Assembly (NCBI GenBank): GCA_030068075.1
Contig: CM057828.1
Span: forward strand, 109,288,699 to 109,352,698
From: Paguma larvata
Taxonomy: Eukaryota; Chordata; Mammalia; Carnivora; Viverridae
Length of the DNA: 64,000 nt
Direction of reading: 5' to 3'
Below are positions 1 to 11,841 of this stretch, in pieces. The notes beneath the pieces are model-generated. The model worked only from the letters and a program-made list of their open reading frames with translations, was not told the origin of the DNA and searched no databases. A program made the position numbers and the translations under genes. The first letter of the stretch is position 1; each line of letters starts with the position of its first letter.

Positions 1-97
1 GTAGAGTGAAGCCAGTACTGATTTAAAAAAAAAAAAATCACCACCATAATATGATACGCCTACAGTTGACAAGAGGTGAACTTGTGATGAAGAACTG

Positions 98-505
98 AGT
101 TTTATGTGTCAGCTTGGCTGGACCATGGTGCCCAGATATTTGGTTAAATATTATTCTGAATGTTTTTGTGAAGGTGTTTTTTGGATGAGATTTACATATA
201 AGTCATGGACTTTGAGTAAAGTGGATTACTCTCCATAATGTGGATGGGCCTTATCCAATCAGTTGAGGGAGATAATAGAGCAGAGAATAGATCCTCCCCA
301 AAATGAGAAGAAACTCTGCCTGCAGACTGCCTTTGAACTCGAACTACTATTCTTCCCTTAGTCTCCAGCCCGCTAGCCTACCCTGCAGATTTTGGATTTG
401 CCAGTGCTCCACGATTGCATGAGCCAAGTCTTTAAATCCCTCTTTCTCTATATATACACATATATCCTGTTGGATCTGTTTCTCTGGAGAACCCTGACTA
501 ATTCA
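98..505 (+). mobile_element. Unnamed interspersed element, copy A
   Basis: The segment begins near TTATGTGTCAGCTTGGCTGG and ends near CTCTGGAGAACCCTGACTAA. Its ends and body are the reverse complement of the element at about 13097-13794; for example GCATGAGCCAA here matches TTGGCTCATGC there. I recognise it as a common mammalian interspersed repeat but cannot name the family safely. Confidence 0.7.
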
Positions 506-2181
506 CCAGGTATGCAACTGAATATTCCAGGCTTCTGTCATCACAGTTAGATCCAGAAGAAAGACCTGAAGTTCATATCTAAAGTCCTTTGCAGGGACAT
601 CTTAACCTAGATTTATTAAGTCTGTGCTCATCTCTGGGGCTGATTACTCCATTAGGTAGGTTGAGTACTCGGATTGGTCAGAACTGCATTTTGTGCCAGT
701 CACTTCACAAAGTTGTGAGGTGTACAGAGTAGAGTCACATACTTGGGGGAGGGTAGATAACCAAAGAAAGGAAAGGTGGTGGTGCTGGCACACGAAAAAC
801 AGAGTGCTAGACAGTCAGAAACAAGACATGTTCATGTAGCACAGCTATTTTGTCTACATTGGGTCTATCCTTGGAATATGGAATTAATGTATTTATGCTT
901 CAGAATTTTTAGATACTGTGTAAGGTCAATTGCATATACATTTTTTTTATATCTGTGGATGGATTCTCATAGACTTAAATGGCTGAATATTCTAGTCTAT
1001 GATTTTTAAAAAGTCAGACATATTTAAAGATTAAAGTCACTGTGTCAGTTGACTTGGAGTATTGGGAATTTCTTTCTCTGTCTCTTGACATATATATGTG
1101 TATGTGTGTATATATATACATATAGTTGTGTAGTAGGATTGTGATAGAGTAGTAATAGAAAATGTGGTTTGAAAAGATCATCTTAATAGAGTCATTAAAA
1201 ATTGTGTACATTATAAATGTTCTGTGTTTTCACCCTGTTTTCTTCCTAGGAAAGAATTTGCTAATCTAGGTGACATATCAACAAAAACAACAGATGTGGA
1301 AACATTTTTGCATTTTTCTTCAGAAAAATCTCATCTGTATGCATAGACTGTCTTTAGCAATTGCTTCAGTAAATGCCAGACAGATGGTTTAGACTCAGAA
1401 TGACTACCGAATAATTTTATCACCATGATTATTTTGAAGTGGGGTATAGTAACACCACTCAGAATTCTGGAAAATCATGAATGTAATTTGGCACATTAAG
1501 GAAAGAGGAGCAGGAATAGGCTTCCTAACCAGAGAAATTTTTGTTTCAGAGCCTTTCCACAAGACGCTTGATTTCTGAAGCTGTCTCTCTGTAACCTGTG
1601 GTTGAACATTACTTAGTTGCCTGCTTTTCTGACTCAGAGCACTGTAAAATTCAGTAGTTCGAAAGCGATTGGAAAGTGGGTGAAGGGCAACCTGATTTTT
1701 AATGAGAGATAACAAAATTAGAGGGGTCTACGAAAATAGCCAATATCATAGAGAGAGGAAGGTGAATGGATCTAGCCATTGGGAGCATCTTTAATGTGTC
1801 AGAGGCACCAGGAGAGATGCGTACATAGGCGCTTCCTTCACCACTGCTTTGTAAGGTAGGTAGAGATGACTTTCTTAATACACTGAAGAAACAGTTCCGT
1901 ATTCTCAGTTTGCAAAGTCAGGGGAATACTTACACCTTAAAAAAAATACTTAAATATAACTACATAAAAAAATCTGACATTCTTGTTTGAGTTAGAAGTT
2001 GAACCAGTCACTTTTTATGAACACCGGTTTTACCTGCTAGAATGAGAAACAGTATTCACCCTAGGGGCATATGTTAGATATTTTCTCAGCTATGAACAAA
2101 GTAAGCCCATCACTTTAAGGAAAACATTTGTTGCAAATGATAAAATTCAGGCTTTAAAGTGAAAATTATAATTTATTTTAT

Positions 2182-2422
2182 ATTTTTAAAGTTTATTTAT
2201 TTTGAAAGAGAGTGAGCAAGCATGAACCAGGGAGGGACAATGAGAGAGAGAGAGAGAGAGAGAGATTGAGAGAGAGAGAGAGAGAGAAAGAGAGAATCCC
2301 AAGCAGGCTCCATGCTGTCAGTGCAGAGCCTAATGTTGGGCTGAATCCCACAAACCATGAGATCATGACCTGAGCTGAAATCAAGAGTTGGATGCTTAAC
2401 TGACTGAGCCACCCAGGCACCC
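2182..2422 (-). mobile_element. Carnivore tRNA-Lys SINE (SINEC type), antisense
   Basis: The copy runs from TTTATTTATTTTGA through the B-box region (ATGAGATCATGACCTGAGC) to the head CTGAGCCACCCAGGCACCC. The GA-rich body is expanded to an uneven (GA)n tract at about 2239-2294. Confidence 0.93.
2239..2294 (+). repeat. (GA)n microsatellite within SINE
   Basis: Nearly pure GA dinucleotides broken by one TTGA and one AAAG interruption. It arose in the CT-rich segment of the SINE. Confidence 0.9.
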
Positions 2423-2490
2423 GAAAATGAGAATTTAAAAAACTTATATCTGCCGCCATGAGCTTATAGCTTCTCAGTCTCAAGACTTTT

Positions 2491-2702
2491 ATTACTTACT
2501 TTCTTTTTATTTTAGTTTATTTATTTTGACAGAGAGAATGCAAGAAGGTCAGAGAGAAAAGGAGAGAGACATAATCCCAAGCAGTACTGTGCACTATTAG
2601 TGCAGAGCCTGTCGTGGGGCTTGAACTCGTGAACTATGAGATCATGACCTGAGCCAAAGTCAAGAGCCAGACACTTAACCTGCTGAGCCACCCAGGCACC
2701 CC
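2491..2702 (-). mobile_element. Carnivore SINE, antisense, with perfect 15-bp target-site duplication
   Basis: A full-length antisense copy ending GAGCCACCCAGGCACCCC. It is flanked by AGTCTCAAGACTTTT at 2476-2490 and again at 2703-2717, a perfect 15-bp target-site duplication that proves retroposition at this exact site. Confidence 0.95.
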
Positions 2703-4194
2703 AGTCTCAAGACTTTTCTGATGAAACATTGGTGATATTAAGAATTTTGTACTGTTCTTTATTTTTGATATTGTCTAATGAAATGTTTCAACATTTGGAA
2801 GATAAGTGTAACTCAGTGAATTAGTATTTTTCAAATGACCAAAGCATGAAGAATACAAGAGTCATTCAAAAGCAAGATAGACCAATGGACTTTTAATGTG
2901 CCAAAGAACAAATAATAAATTGTTGTGATTTTAGATGCCACATTGCAATTAATCTTTAAGAAACCACCACTTGTTCAGTTTTGGTAGTGACAGAGAAGAA
3001 TGTTCACAATTATCTGGAAGGGCTATTAAAATACTTCTCCCTTTTCCATCTCCATATCTGTATAAGACTATTTTCCCTTCATGTAGTTCAAAACAACATA
3101 TTACAAAGACTTCATGTAGAAGTAGATAAGTGAATCCAGACAATAAAGAGATTTGTAAATGTAAAACATTGCCATCTTTCTCACTAATTTTGGGGGAAGA
3201 CTATTTTTAGTTTTCATAAATATATATTTATGTTAACATAATGGAGCTTACTATCTTTAAATGAATTTAATAAATAATTTTAAAATTTATTTTTTTTTAA
3301 TTCCTAATAACTAAATAGCAGTTGATAGAACATAAATGAACAAAAGCTCTTTGATGTCTCCAAGTAATTATTAAGGCATTCTGGGACCAAGGAGTTTGAG
3401 AATTGCTGTTTTAGTGAAAGTCTACATTTGGCTTTGTGAAATGGCATTTGATTGAGGCCTTGCAGGATTCTCCTCTTAGAAGGTAAAGGGTATATGTGAA
3501 TGATTTAGTGGTTGATGATGATAAACATTTTTGATAAAATGTTTTAAAATTTGACTATATGCTTTTTGGCTAAACTCATTTTTAGTTAGATAATTGGTAG
3601 GTGAATTCTTTGTTAAAATCTGTATCAGTTAGATTAGAAAGCATATATTCAGTGGTCTTTTAACAATATATAGAATTAATTTTTTGTTGTCAACTCATAT
3701 GAAATATTATAAATTATGGCAATACTAGAATGTTGGAAATTTCATGCCTTAGAAGTAGCTTATACTTCAGTCCGTTATTGTACATAAGTATTGTACATTC
3801 CCACAAGGAAAGCACTGTGAAAATAGTTTCAAGACCCGAAAAACCTTGAATATGCAGAAATAGAAATGACAAGAAGTGAAAGACTTAATGTCTCTAGTAA
3901 GGATGGAAAAAGAGGAAGGAGTCAGACTGCTTTAAATATTTTTATGCTGAAGTTAGAAAATGGAAAACTTACCAAAAAAAAAAAAAATAGCCTACCTACT
4001 ATGTCGGATCTTCCTTAAGCATAGCATGCAGTTTGAGAGATACCTTAATTAGTGAAGGGACCTTTTCACTACTTTGTTATAAGATGAATTCATAGTACTT
4101 CTCTCCTTTTATTTGTCGTGCTTGTTGAGCTGAACTTTGAAGCCAATTTGGGAAGAGGATAATTAATAAAAGTCTTAGGGATTAAATATTTCTT

Positions 4195-4432
4195 TAAAAA
4201 ATTTTTTTAATATTTATTTACATTTTAATGTTTATTTACATCTCTTTTGACAGAAAGAGTGTGAGCAGGGGAGGGACAGAGAGAGAGGGAGACACAGAAT
4301 CTGAAACAGGCTCCAGGCTCTGAGCTGTCAGCACAGAGCCCAGAGCCTGACGCGAGACTCGAACTCACAAACCGCGAGATCACGACCTGAGCCAAAGTCG
4401 GTGCTTAACTGACTGAGCCACCCAGGCGCCCC
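4195..4432 (-). mobile_element. Carnivore SINE, antisense
   Basis: The copy ends GAGCCACCCAGGCGCCCC. Imperfect flanking duplication GGGATTAAATATTTCTT at 4178-4194 versus GGGAATAAATATGTCTT at 4433-4449. Confidence 0.93.
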
Positions 4433-6044
4433 GGGAATAAATATGTCTTATGTAATGAAACCTCAGTCTGTTTTCCTGGGGTACAGAAATTGTAGCCTAT
4501 TTCCCTTAGTAAGTTAGGGATGTCCAGTATCTGTGTTTCATTCTCCACTTACTAAAGACTTTCCTTGTGCCTGATAAAATGAAGTCTGGTCTAGTTTGTG
4601 GCTGTAGGAGGCTTATAATTTAGTGTATTGTAAGCCATGCTTAGTGTATTAGTAACAGTAGGATATGAAAGATCATTGAACCTTTCTTTAAAGAAGCCAA
4701 GACTGTTGTAATCATCATAATTATTACAGTTAGTTCTCTTTCTAGTAATATGTTAGTTTGTAGTGTTTCCAGGACATATTCAGTGCAATGTTTTGGGAAA
4801 AAAAATAATTATACTCTCAGATATCATTTACCTAATTCCTCTAAAATGAACATGCTGAGAAGTTCCAGGTAACAGTTTTGGTTAGGTAGGTTCTGACTAC
4901 TATAATTTTTTTAATGTAGATTTTCACCTTTGTGTCAGGCTAAAACAAAATCTAAACAAAACTCTCTAAGTTTGAAGCACTTGTTTCTTCTACTGTATGA
5001 ACTCTTGGTGTGTTTATTATTTCTGACATTCATTTAAAATCTTGTAGATGTAGACTTAGTTTTATTTTGGAGGTTCTACCCTGTAAATGTTTCTGGTCTC
5101 TCAGAGCCCAGAGCATACATCTGGCCTTCTTTGGTTTTGTATGTAGTAGCTTCCCCGCAGATGAAGACCATATGTTAGTTAAAATCTCAGAAATACCTAA
5201 GCACACAGTCTAGCTGAATGGTTCACAGCGGGGGAATTGTTCTGCCTCCCTCTCTGAGAAACTGATAGAGCGGGAAGGTATTCAGTCCCTTACTTTGGGA
5301 AGGTAGACAGAGATGTATGCTGTAGTCAGAAATGTATTCAAAGCTTCTTTTTAAGAAGAAATTGGTGGGTGTGTCATGACCATTATTTTATAATTTCCAA
5401 AGTACTAGAGAACCATGAATATAAACCTTGAGAATGGTCTTTTTCTGCTCAAAGCTGCCTAATGCCCTATACTTACAGGCACTAAGTTGGATGACTCCGT
5501 GTAATGAATCAAGTAGTAATCTGTTTCCTAGTAGAATATACTTTTGCACCATTAATTATCCTACTTTCATTATGCACAGCAGAATTAGTTGGACAGTTAA
5601 AAAATTTTGAGTTTGGATTTTTGGTAGTGTTATGGATGTGGCAACCATACTGTAGAAACCAAAAATCAGAACATTTGTTGTGAGAAGTATGGGAATTGGG
5701 AATGAATTTCTGGCGACAGTGGAAGGCACTGAAATCTGAACTGAACTGTTTGGTTGTCATACTCATAGACAGGAGGGTATTATTTACTTAAAATATTTAT
5801 TTTAAAAAGTATGGAACTGTATTCTCAGATCTTTTACTAAAAGATAAGTGAACGGAAATGAAAGTGGAATAATTTAGCACTTAGTATTTCTTGTTCGTGT
5901 TTTCCTGTTTGTAGTTTCAGGGAAAGACCATGTGTTCGTTCTTAAATTTGAAAATATTTTACACCTTGGTAACGAAAGTATTTATTAAACACAGCTTTAA
6001 GAAGTGATTACTTTTACTTCTATTTGGTGGTAACAATGTAGGTA

Positions 6045-6228
6045 CTAAGTAATAGCCTGGACTTTGAAACCAAATAGACCTAGTTTTGATCTTGGTTCAG
6101 CAACTTCCTCATGAGGAGGAATAATTAAACTCCTGGGTGTTGAGAAGATTAATGAGATGAGTTAAGTGTTTTGAACAGGGTTTATGCTTAATAAATATTA
6201 ATTGCTATGTATTATTTTTTACTGCCTA
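6045..6228 (+). mobile_element. MIR SINE remnant, sense
   Basis: The order 'CTGGACTTTGAAACCA', 'GACCTAGTTTTGATCTTGG', 'GATTAATGAGATGAGTTAAG' follows the MIR consensus in sense orientation. Divergence is high, as expected of an ancient element. Confidence 0.75.
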
Positions 6229-6311
6229 AGAAAAATTTTATTGGAAAAAAGTACGAAAGTTTTTGGGTTTCTTTCTTCCTTTCTCTCTCTCTTTCTTTCT
6301 TGTTCTTTTTC

Positions 6312-6500
6312 TTTTTTAAATGTTTATTTTAAGAGAGAAAGGGAGGGGGAGGGACAGTGAGAGGGGGAGAGAGAATTGCAGGCAGGCTCTGCTGTCAGTG
6401 GAGAGGCTGACGTGGGTTTTGAGCCCACAAACCACGAGATCATGACCTGAGCTGAAATCAAGAGTCAGACGCTTAACTGACTGAGCCACCCTGATGGCCC
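6312..6500 (-). mobile_element. Carnivore SINE, antisense
   Basis: Diverged copy ending CTGAGCCACCCTGATGGCCC. A pyrimidine-rich tract of TTTC/CT units lies immediately before it at about 6267-6317. Confidence 0.9.
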
Positions 6501-6571
6501 AACTTTGTGGATTTCTATTTGAGACCCTTCAAGAGAGCATTTCTGAGACCAACAAAAATTCTTTTTTTTAA

Positions 6572-6665
6572 AGTACTTTTTTTAAATGTTTATTTATTTT
6601 TGAGAGAGAGAGCACTATTGGAGGATGAGTCAGACACTTAACTGACTGAGCCACCTAGGCGCCCC
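6572..6665 (-). mobile_element. Carnivore SINE with large internal deletion
   Basis: Only about 94 bp remain: the tail (TTTATTTATTTTTGAGAGAGAGAG) is joined directly to the head (CTTAACTGACTGAGCCACC), with the middle of about 100 bp missing. Imperfect flanks AACAAAAATTC and AACAAGCACAAATTC suggest a normal insertion followed by internal deletion. Confidence 0.85.
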
Positions 6666-7394
6666 AACAAGCACAAATTCTTAAATGTGTTCTTGGTATA
6701 TTGGTTTGGAATTGATTTGTTTGGAGCGTGTGCTTATGTATTTTGTATAGTGTATTGAGCTTCTTGTAATATATCATTGGGCCCAGGGCATTTATTTGTG
6801 TTTTTCCGCCTGTAGGGACAGTGTTACCGCTTTAGGCAAGTTTTTTTTTTTTTTTAAACGTATCATTGTTTCCTACACTTACATTATATTAGATAAATTT
6901 TTGTCAATTTAATATTCTTATGGAAAACTGATGTGGCACAGGTTTTTGGAGGAACTTACAATGTAAAGTCTGGGAAGTACAGTCAACTACATTGAGTCTT
7001 GCTTCCCATCCCGAGTTGCCACACTTCTCAAGGACAGTGATTTGTCTGTTACTTTTTTTCTATTCTTTCAATCAAGGATGTGTTGAACGTTTCTTGAATG
7101 AATAAGTGAATGATGGAGAGCATAAAAGGTTACTAGTGAAATCAAAAGACCTGGACATTGAAGAATATGATTTCTCAGTTCTTTTTCCTAATTAATATGT
7201 ACATTGCCAGACAGAAATGTTGTTTTATTTACTGGCACAACTCCTTTTCTTGATTTTCCAGTTTAGTCTTTACTCCGAAGAAGACTTGAATTTTGGTATG
7301 GTTTTCTTTCTATAGCTCATAACTTTTAGCCATGTCTAAAATTTCAGTATTATATTTATAACTTGAATACACTTTTTACCCATTAATAAAGTGT

Positions 7395-7650
7395 AGAGGC
7401 AACATTGTATAAGAGAGGCAGAGAGCATGGATTCTGGAGCCAGGTTACCTGGGTTCAAAGATCACTTTCTAGTTGTCTTACCCTAAATGAGTACGTGAAC
7501 TTTCCAGCAGTATTTCCTCATCTGTAAAGTAGGAATAATAGTACCTGCGTCACAGGGTTTTTATAGGATTAAATGAATTAATATAAGTACTTAGACTAGT
7601 GCCTGGTCCATAAAATATACAATATAAGTAGTTTCTGTTATTATATGTAG
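7395..7650 (+). mobile_element. MIR SINE, sense, near full length
   Basis: It shows the MIR landmarks in order: GATTCTGGAGCCAGGTTACC, CCTGGGTTCAAAGATCAC, TTTCCTCATCTGTAAAGTAG, GGATTAAATGAATTAATATA and AGTGCCTGGTCCATAAA. This is the clearest MIR in the window. Confidence 0.9.
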
Positions 7651-7681
7651 ATATACTTTTGTTATTTTGATCTCAAACATA

Positions 7682-7712
7682 TATATAGAACTACATATAT
7701 ATATATATTTTT
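7682..7712 (+). repeat. (TA)n-rich simple repeat
   Basis: Short TATA-rich tract in intron with no coding or promoter context. Confidence 0.7.
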
Positions 7713-7815
7713 TTCATCTGTGAATAAAGACAATTTTGTTTTTTTCTTATCAATCTGTACACAAGAAAATTTCTTTTCTTGCCTGGTTGTACTAGGTGTG
7801 TCTTCAAGTATGATG

Positions 7816-8031
7816 TTTTAATTTTTTTTTTTAATGTTTATTTTTGAGACAGAGGCAGAGCATGAGTGGGGGAGGAGCAGGGAGAGAGAGAGGGAGACAC
7901 AAAATCCAAAACAGGCTCCAGGCTCTGAGCTGTCAGCACAGAGCCCGACGTGGGGCTCAAACTTATGAACTGCGAGATCATGACCTGTGCCAAAGTTGGA
8001 TGCTCAGCCAACTGAGCCACCCAGGGGTCCC
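7816..8031 (-). mobile_element. Carnivore SINE, antisense
   Basis: Near full-length copy. Target-site duplication TCAAGTATGATG (7804-7815) and TCAAGGATGATG (8032-8043), with one mismatch in 12. Confidence 0.94.
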
Positions 8032-8510
8032 TCAAGGATGATGATAGGGATGGTGAGAGGGAACATGATTGCCTTTATTCCAGTCTTACCAGGGAAAACA
8101 TTTGGGTTCTCACCATTAAGTTGTTAGAGGTTAGCTGTAGATATTTTGCAGATTAGAACTACATATTTTTTTGACATTTTAATTAAAAATAGAAGCAAGG
8201 AAAAATAGCTAAAGCCTATTTAATATTTATTTAGGAAATTTACTTACCAAGTAAATGTATGAAAGTCATAGAAATACCATTATGTGTCTGGTTGAAGTAG
8301 TAAAGGTGGAACTTAGTTAATTACTAGGGATGATTTGATATCGATGTTCATATTTATCTGTATTTGGTTATTTTACGTGAAGCGACGTGAGCCTATGTTT
8401 TTTAGATAAGCATTTTTCTGAGACCATAACAAGGGATGGTATTTGAAAATAGAATCTGCAATATCTTCCCTGTGTTTCAGAGAAGTTTGAACTCATGATG
8501 TGAAAAATAG

Positions 8511-8726
8511 TTTTTTTTTTTTAAATGTTTATTTATTTTTGAGAGACATAGAGGCACAGCGTGAACAGGGGAAGGGCAGAGAAAGAGGGAGACACAGAAT
8601 CGGAAGCAGGCTCCAGGCTCTGAGCCGTCAGCACAGAGCCTGACACGGGGCTCGAACTCACAGACCGCGAGATCATGACCTGAGCTGAAGTCGGCCACCC
8701 AACCGACTGAGCCACTCAGGCGCCCC
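8511..8726 (-). mobile_element. Carnivore SINE, antisense, well preserved
   Basis: Ends GAGCCACTCAGGCGCCCC. Flanked by AAAAATAG at 8503-8510 and 8727-8734. It retains feliform diagnostic bases (CAGGCTCCAGGCTCTGAGCC). Confidence 0.94.
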
Positions 8727-8894
8727 AAAAATAGTTTTTTAATACCCCTTGTCAACTACGGGCTTTAAGAGAACTGCTTTTATTTCCCATACATATTTGT
8801 TAAATATCTGAATGTTTTTTATTTAGAAAGGAAGGGAAAACCCTGATGGAGAAGAATAAAATAAAGCAAAAATCATGACTTTAGAATTACTGGA

Positions 8895-9010
8895 ATAATT
8901 CATGCATTCACTAAATAAATGTTTATTGGGCACCACCTACACACTTTGTATTGTGCAAGGTTCTAGGGACATGATGATGAGTACAGGATCAAGTCTTATA
9001 ATAGAACCAC
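8895..9010 (-). mobile_element. L2 3'-end remnant, antisense
   Basis: AAATAAATGTTTATTGGGCACC followed by TTCTAGGGACATGATGATGAG resembles the reversed L2 3' terminus. Diverged. Confidence 0.6.
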
Positions 9011-9642
9011 GCTTTATAAATGAATACTAGATACCATTGTGGAAGAGTAGGTCATTTCTACTACTTCCTAGTGATCTCCCATAAGAAAAAATTTCAGTTT
9101 GACTGGACATTTCCTGACCTTTAGGGGTTAAAATAGAATGACCAGCAACCTTGTAGAAGCATGTAGGAGCCATTACTGTAAACATCAGGGAACTGTATAG
9201 AAGATTCTAATATGATTCTGGTGCATGATTTTAGTTATGGTCCTTATCTGGTATAAAAACTGCTGGTCTGTGCTTGGCAGTGATGCGTGGCCCAGATGTT
9301 TCAGGTGTTCCTCCCTGCCACCTCCCACCCCCCGCTTTCAGCTGTTTACACGTTGCCACATTTTCAGTGTCTCTCTCTCTGTCGTTATAAATAATAGAAA
9401 AAAAAAAGTCACACACATTAATTTTTATTGACTGCTCCAGGAGCCTATGGAGGAAATGGGAGAGGTGGAGTGCTTGAAAGACCAAGATAATCAAATAACT
9501 TCAACTTATTTGGAGAACAATTAAATCATTTTGAATAGACAGGCTTAACTTTATTTAGATGAAGGAAAATGCCGTTGTTAATCAGGAAATGAAATTGCAA
9601 CACAAAATTATTTATACTCTTTAATATTTATTACTTATAGAG

Positions 9643-9848
9643 CTTTTTTTTTAAGTTTATTTATTTTCAGAGAGTGTGAACGAGCATGAGTGGAGGAGAG
9701 GCAGAGAGAGGGAGACAGAGGATCCAGAGCAAGGTCTGTGCTGATAACAGAGAGCGTGACGTGGGGCTGGAAGTCACAAATCGTGAGATCAGGACCTGAG
9801 TCGAAGTAAAGAGTCCGACACTTTAACATCTGAGCCACCCAGGTGCCC
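9643..9848 (-). mobile_element. Carnivore SINE, antisense
   Basis: Diverged copy ending CTGAGCCACCCAGGTGCCC. Its head lies 24 bp from the head of the opposite-strand SINE at 9873, giving an inverted pair. Confidence 0.92.
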
Positions 9849-9872
9849 TACCATAGAGGAAAGGTGTGTATG

Positions 9873-10065
9873 GGTGCCTGGGTGGTCAGTTGGTTGAGCA
9901 TCCCACTCTTGGTTTAGGCTCAGGTGGTTCATGAGTTCCAGCTCCGTGCTGGCCTCTGCACTGACAGTGTGGAGCCTACTTGGGATTCTCTGTCTCCCTC
10001 TCTCTCTGCTCCTCCCCTGCTCACTCCTTGTCTCTCTTAAAATAAATAAGCTTAAAAAAAAAAAA
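9873..10065 (+). mobile_element. Carnivore SINE, sense
   Basis: Starts GGTGCCTGGGTGG and ends with an A-rich tail after AAATAAATAAGCTT. Perfect 9-bp target-site duplication GTGTGTATG at 9864-9872 and 10066-10074. Confidence 0.93.
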
Positions 10066-10199
10066 GTGTGTATGTTTGTGTGTATTTCAGATCTGTGTAG
10101 TTGCCACTCTTATTTTCTCTTCAAGTCTCAACTCCTTTCTGTTTTTGATCTCTACGCACTTTTCCGTCCCCCAGTAACTCACAGCTCTAATTTTCTTTC

Positions 10200-10385
10200 T
10201 TTTTTTAATATTTATTTTATTTATTTGAAAGAGAGAGAGGGAGTGAGCAAGCAGAGAGGGGGCAGAGAGAGTGAGAATCCCGCACAAAGCCAGATGTGGG
10301 GCTTGAACCCACGAACTGTGAGATTATGACATTGAGCCGAAATCAAGAGTCGGACGCTTAACCGACTGAGTCACCCAGGTGCCCC
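10200..10385 (-). mobile_element. Carnivore SINE, antisense
   Basis: Ends GACTGAGTCACCCAGGTGCCCC. Similar flanks CTCTAATTTT and CTCTAATTTG mark the likely target-site duplication. Confidence 0.92.
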
Positions 10386-10814
10386 ACACCTCTAATTTGC
10401 TGTTCTGTGAATGCAAAGAACTAAAATATAGGAGTACAGAAATAAGAATTAGATCCAAAATATGAAGAGTACCCATACATTGTCTTAAAAATTCCTGACA
10501 TGTAAGAATTAGAAACAATACCACTTAATATAATTTTAGTAAATAAGCTAGGGGGATAAATAACCCTGCCAGCCTAGTGTCCGTCTGTTCATCTGTATTG
10601 ACTTTTTTAAACTAGAGCCAGGTGTGAGCATGTTAGGTGATTTGTTGGAATGCAGGTAATTAGTAGGCTAAGGCAATGAATAGGATAAGATATGAGGTCA
10701 GAGGGAAAATATGTGGGGAAGAATAAGTTAAATAATTTTTAAAACTAGAGATTCCGCACTTAATTTGTGTGTCTGATTTGGTCTAGGTACTGATGTATTT
10801 CTATTATTTGTTTA

Positions 10815-11028
10815 TTTATTTATTTTTAAATTTTTTAATGTTTATTTTTGAGAGAGAGGCAGTCCAAGTGGGGAAGGGGCAGAGAGAGAGGGAGGCACAG
10901 AATTCAAAGCAGGCTCCAGGCTCTGAACTGTCAGCACAGAGCCCGACCTGGGTCTCAAACTCACAGACTGCAAGATCATGACCTGAGCTGAAGTCAGATG
11001 CTTAATTGACTAAGCCACCCAGATGCCC
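10815..11028 (-). mobile_element. Carnivore SINE, antisense
   Basis: Full-length copy ending GACTAAGCCACCCAGATGCCCC, preceded by a TTTA-repeat tail. Confidence 0.93.
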
Positions 11029-11074
11029 CAAGTTATATTTTTAAAATAAATTTTTTTAAAATGAAAAATATTAA

Positions 11075-11268
11075 AAAAAATTTTTTTAACTTTTACTTAT
11101 TTTTGAGAGACAGAGAGAGACAGAGCATGAGTGGGGGAAGAGCAGAGAGAGAGAGGGGGACAGAATCTGTCAGCACAGAACCCGACGTGGTGCTTGAACC
11201 CACGGACTGTGAGATCATGACCTGAGCCGAAGTCGGATGCTTAACTGACTGAGCCACCCAGGTGCCCC
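11075..11268 (-). mobile_element. Carnivore SINE, antisense
   Basis: Ends GACTGAGCCACCCAGGTGCCCC. It lies only about 47 bp beyond the previous SINE, in the same orientation. Confidence 0.93.
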
Positions 11269-11600
11269 TAAATAAAAAAAATTTTAAGGGAACTCACTAA
11301 AGGCCTTTGTGAGAACTATTTCTGTAGCTAAGAGAACTATACTTATCTTTTAAAAAGGTAATAAAACTACGTGTGAATTACAAAAATTAATTGAAACTCC
11401 CTGGTAACATAAAAGCTGAAGATTGTATTTTTTGTTCATCCTTTCTGAGGTTTAAAGGAGAATGTCATTGCCGAACGGATTTAAATTTTGTAATTATTTA
11501 AACTAATTACTTTGGAAGAGTGCAGTAAAATACATATCTATCTAATTCTTGTATACTTGGTTTTAATAAAATCCAGCTCAATATGAGGAGGGCATTTTCA

Positions 11601-11841
11601 CAGGAGTTGGCAGACTTTTTCTGTAAAGAACCAGATAGTGAATACTTTTAGGTTTTGTGTGCTTATATGATTTCTGTTATAAGAATCCAACTTGGCGTTG
11701 TAGCATAAAATAGCCATAGACCATATGGAAACAGTATGTTTTAATAAAACTATGTTTTACTAAAACAGCTATGTTTCAATAAAACTTCATTTACAAAAAT
11801 AGACTGCAAACTGGATTTGGATTATAGTTTGCCTATCTCTG
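11601..11841 (+). mobile_element. Non-autonomous hAT-type DNA transposon fossil
   Basis: CAGGAGTTGGCAGACTTTTT at the start and AGTTTGCCTATCTCTG at the end form imperfect terminal inverted repeats. The inner text TCTGTAAAGAACCAGATAGT and AATAAAACTTCATTTACAAA is familiar from a mammalian hAT-Charlie MITE family, which I do not name with certainty. Confidence 0.7.

Noticed and set aside
1090..1126. TATA-rich tracts as promoters (also 7682-7712, 20049-20062, 35176-35190)
   Set aside because: They are low-complexity intronic AT repeats with no initiator, CpG island or first exon nearby.
1404..1715. 103-codon - strand open frame
   Set aside because: No recognised motif, no splice or codon support, and it lies inside an intron antisense to ARHGAP12. 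Most likely chance.
2193..2483. Open frames with Ser/Leu repeats on both strands (also at 7838-8041, 8477-8755, 13249-13524, 23281-23547, 24337-24525, 43512-43799, 45344-45698, 49696-49884, 58813-59013)
   Set aside because: They are translations of the carnivore SINE (words such as MAQSVK, SLEPASDSVSPS) and recur with every copy. None is a gene.
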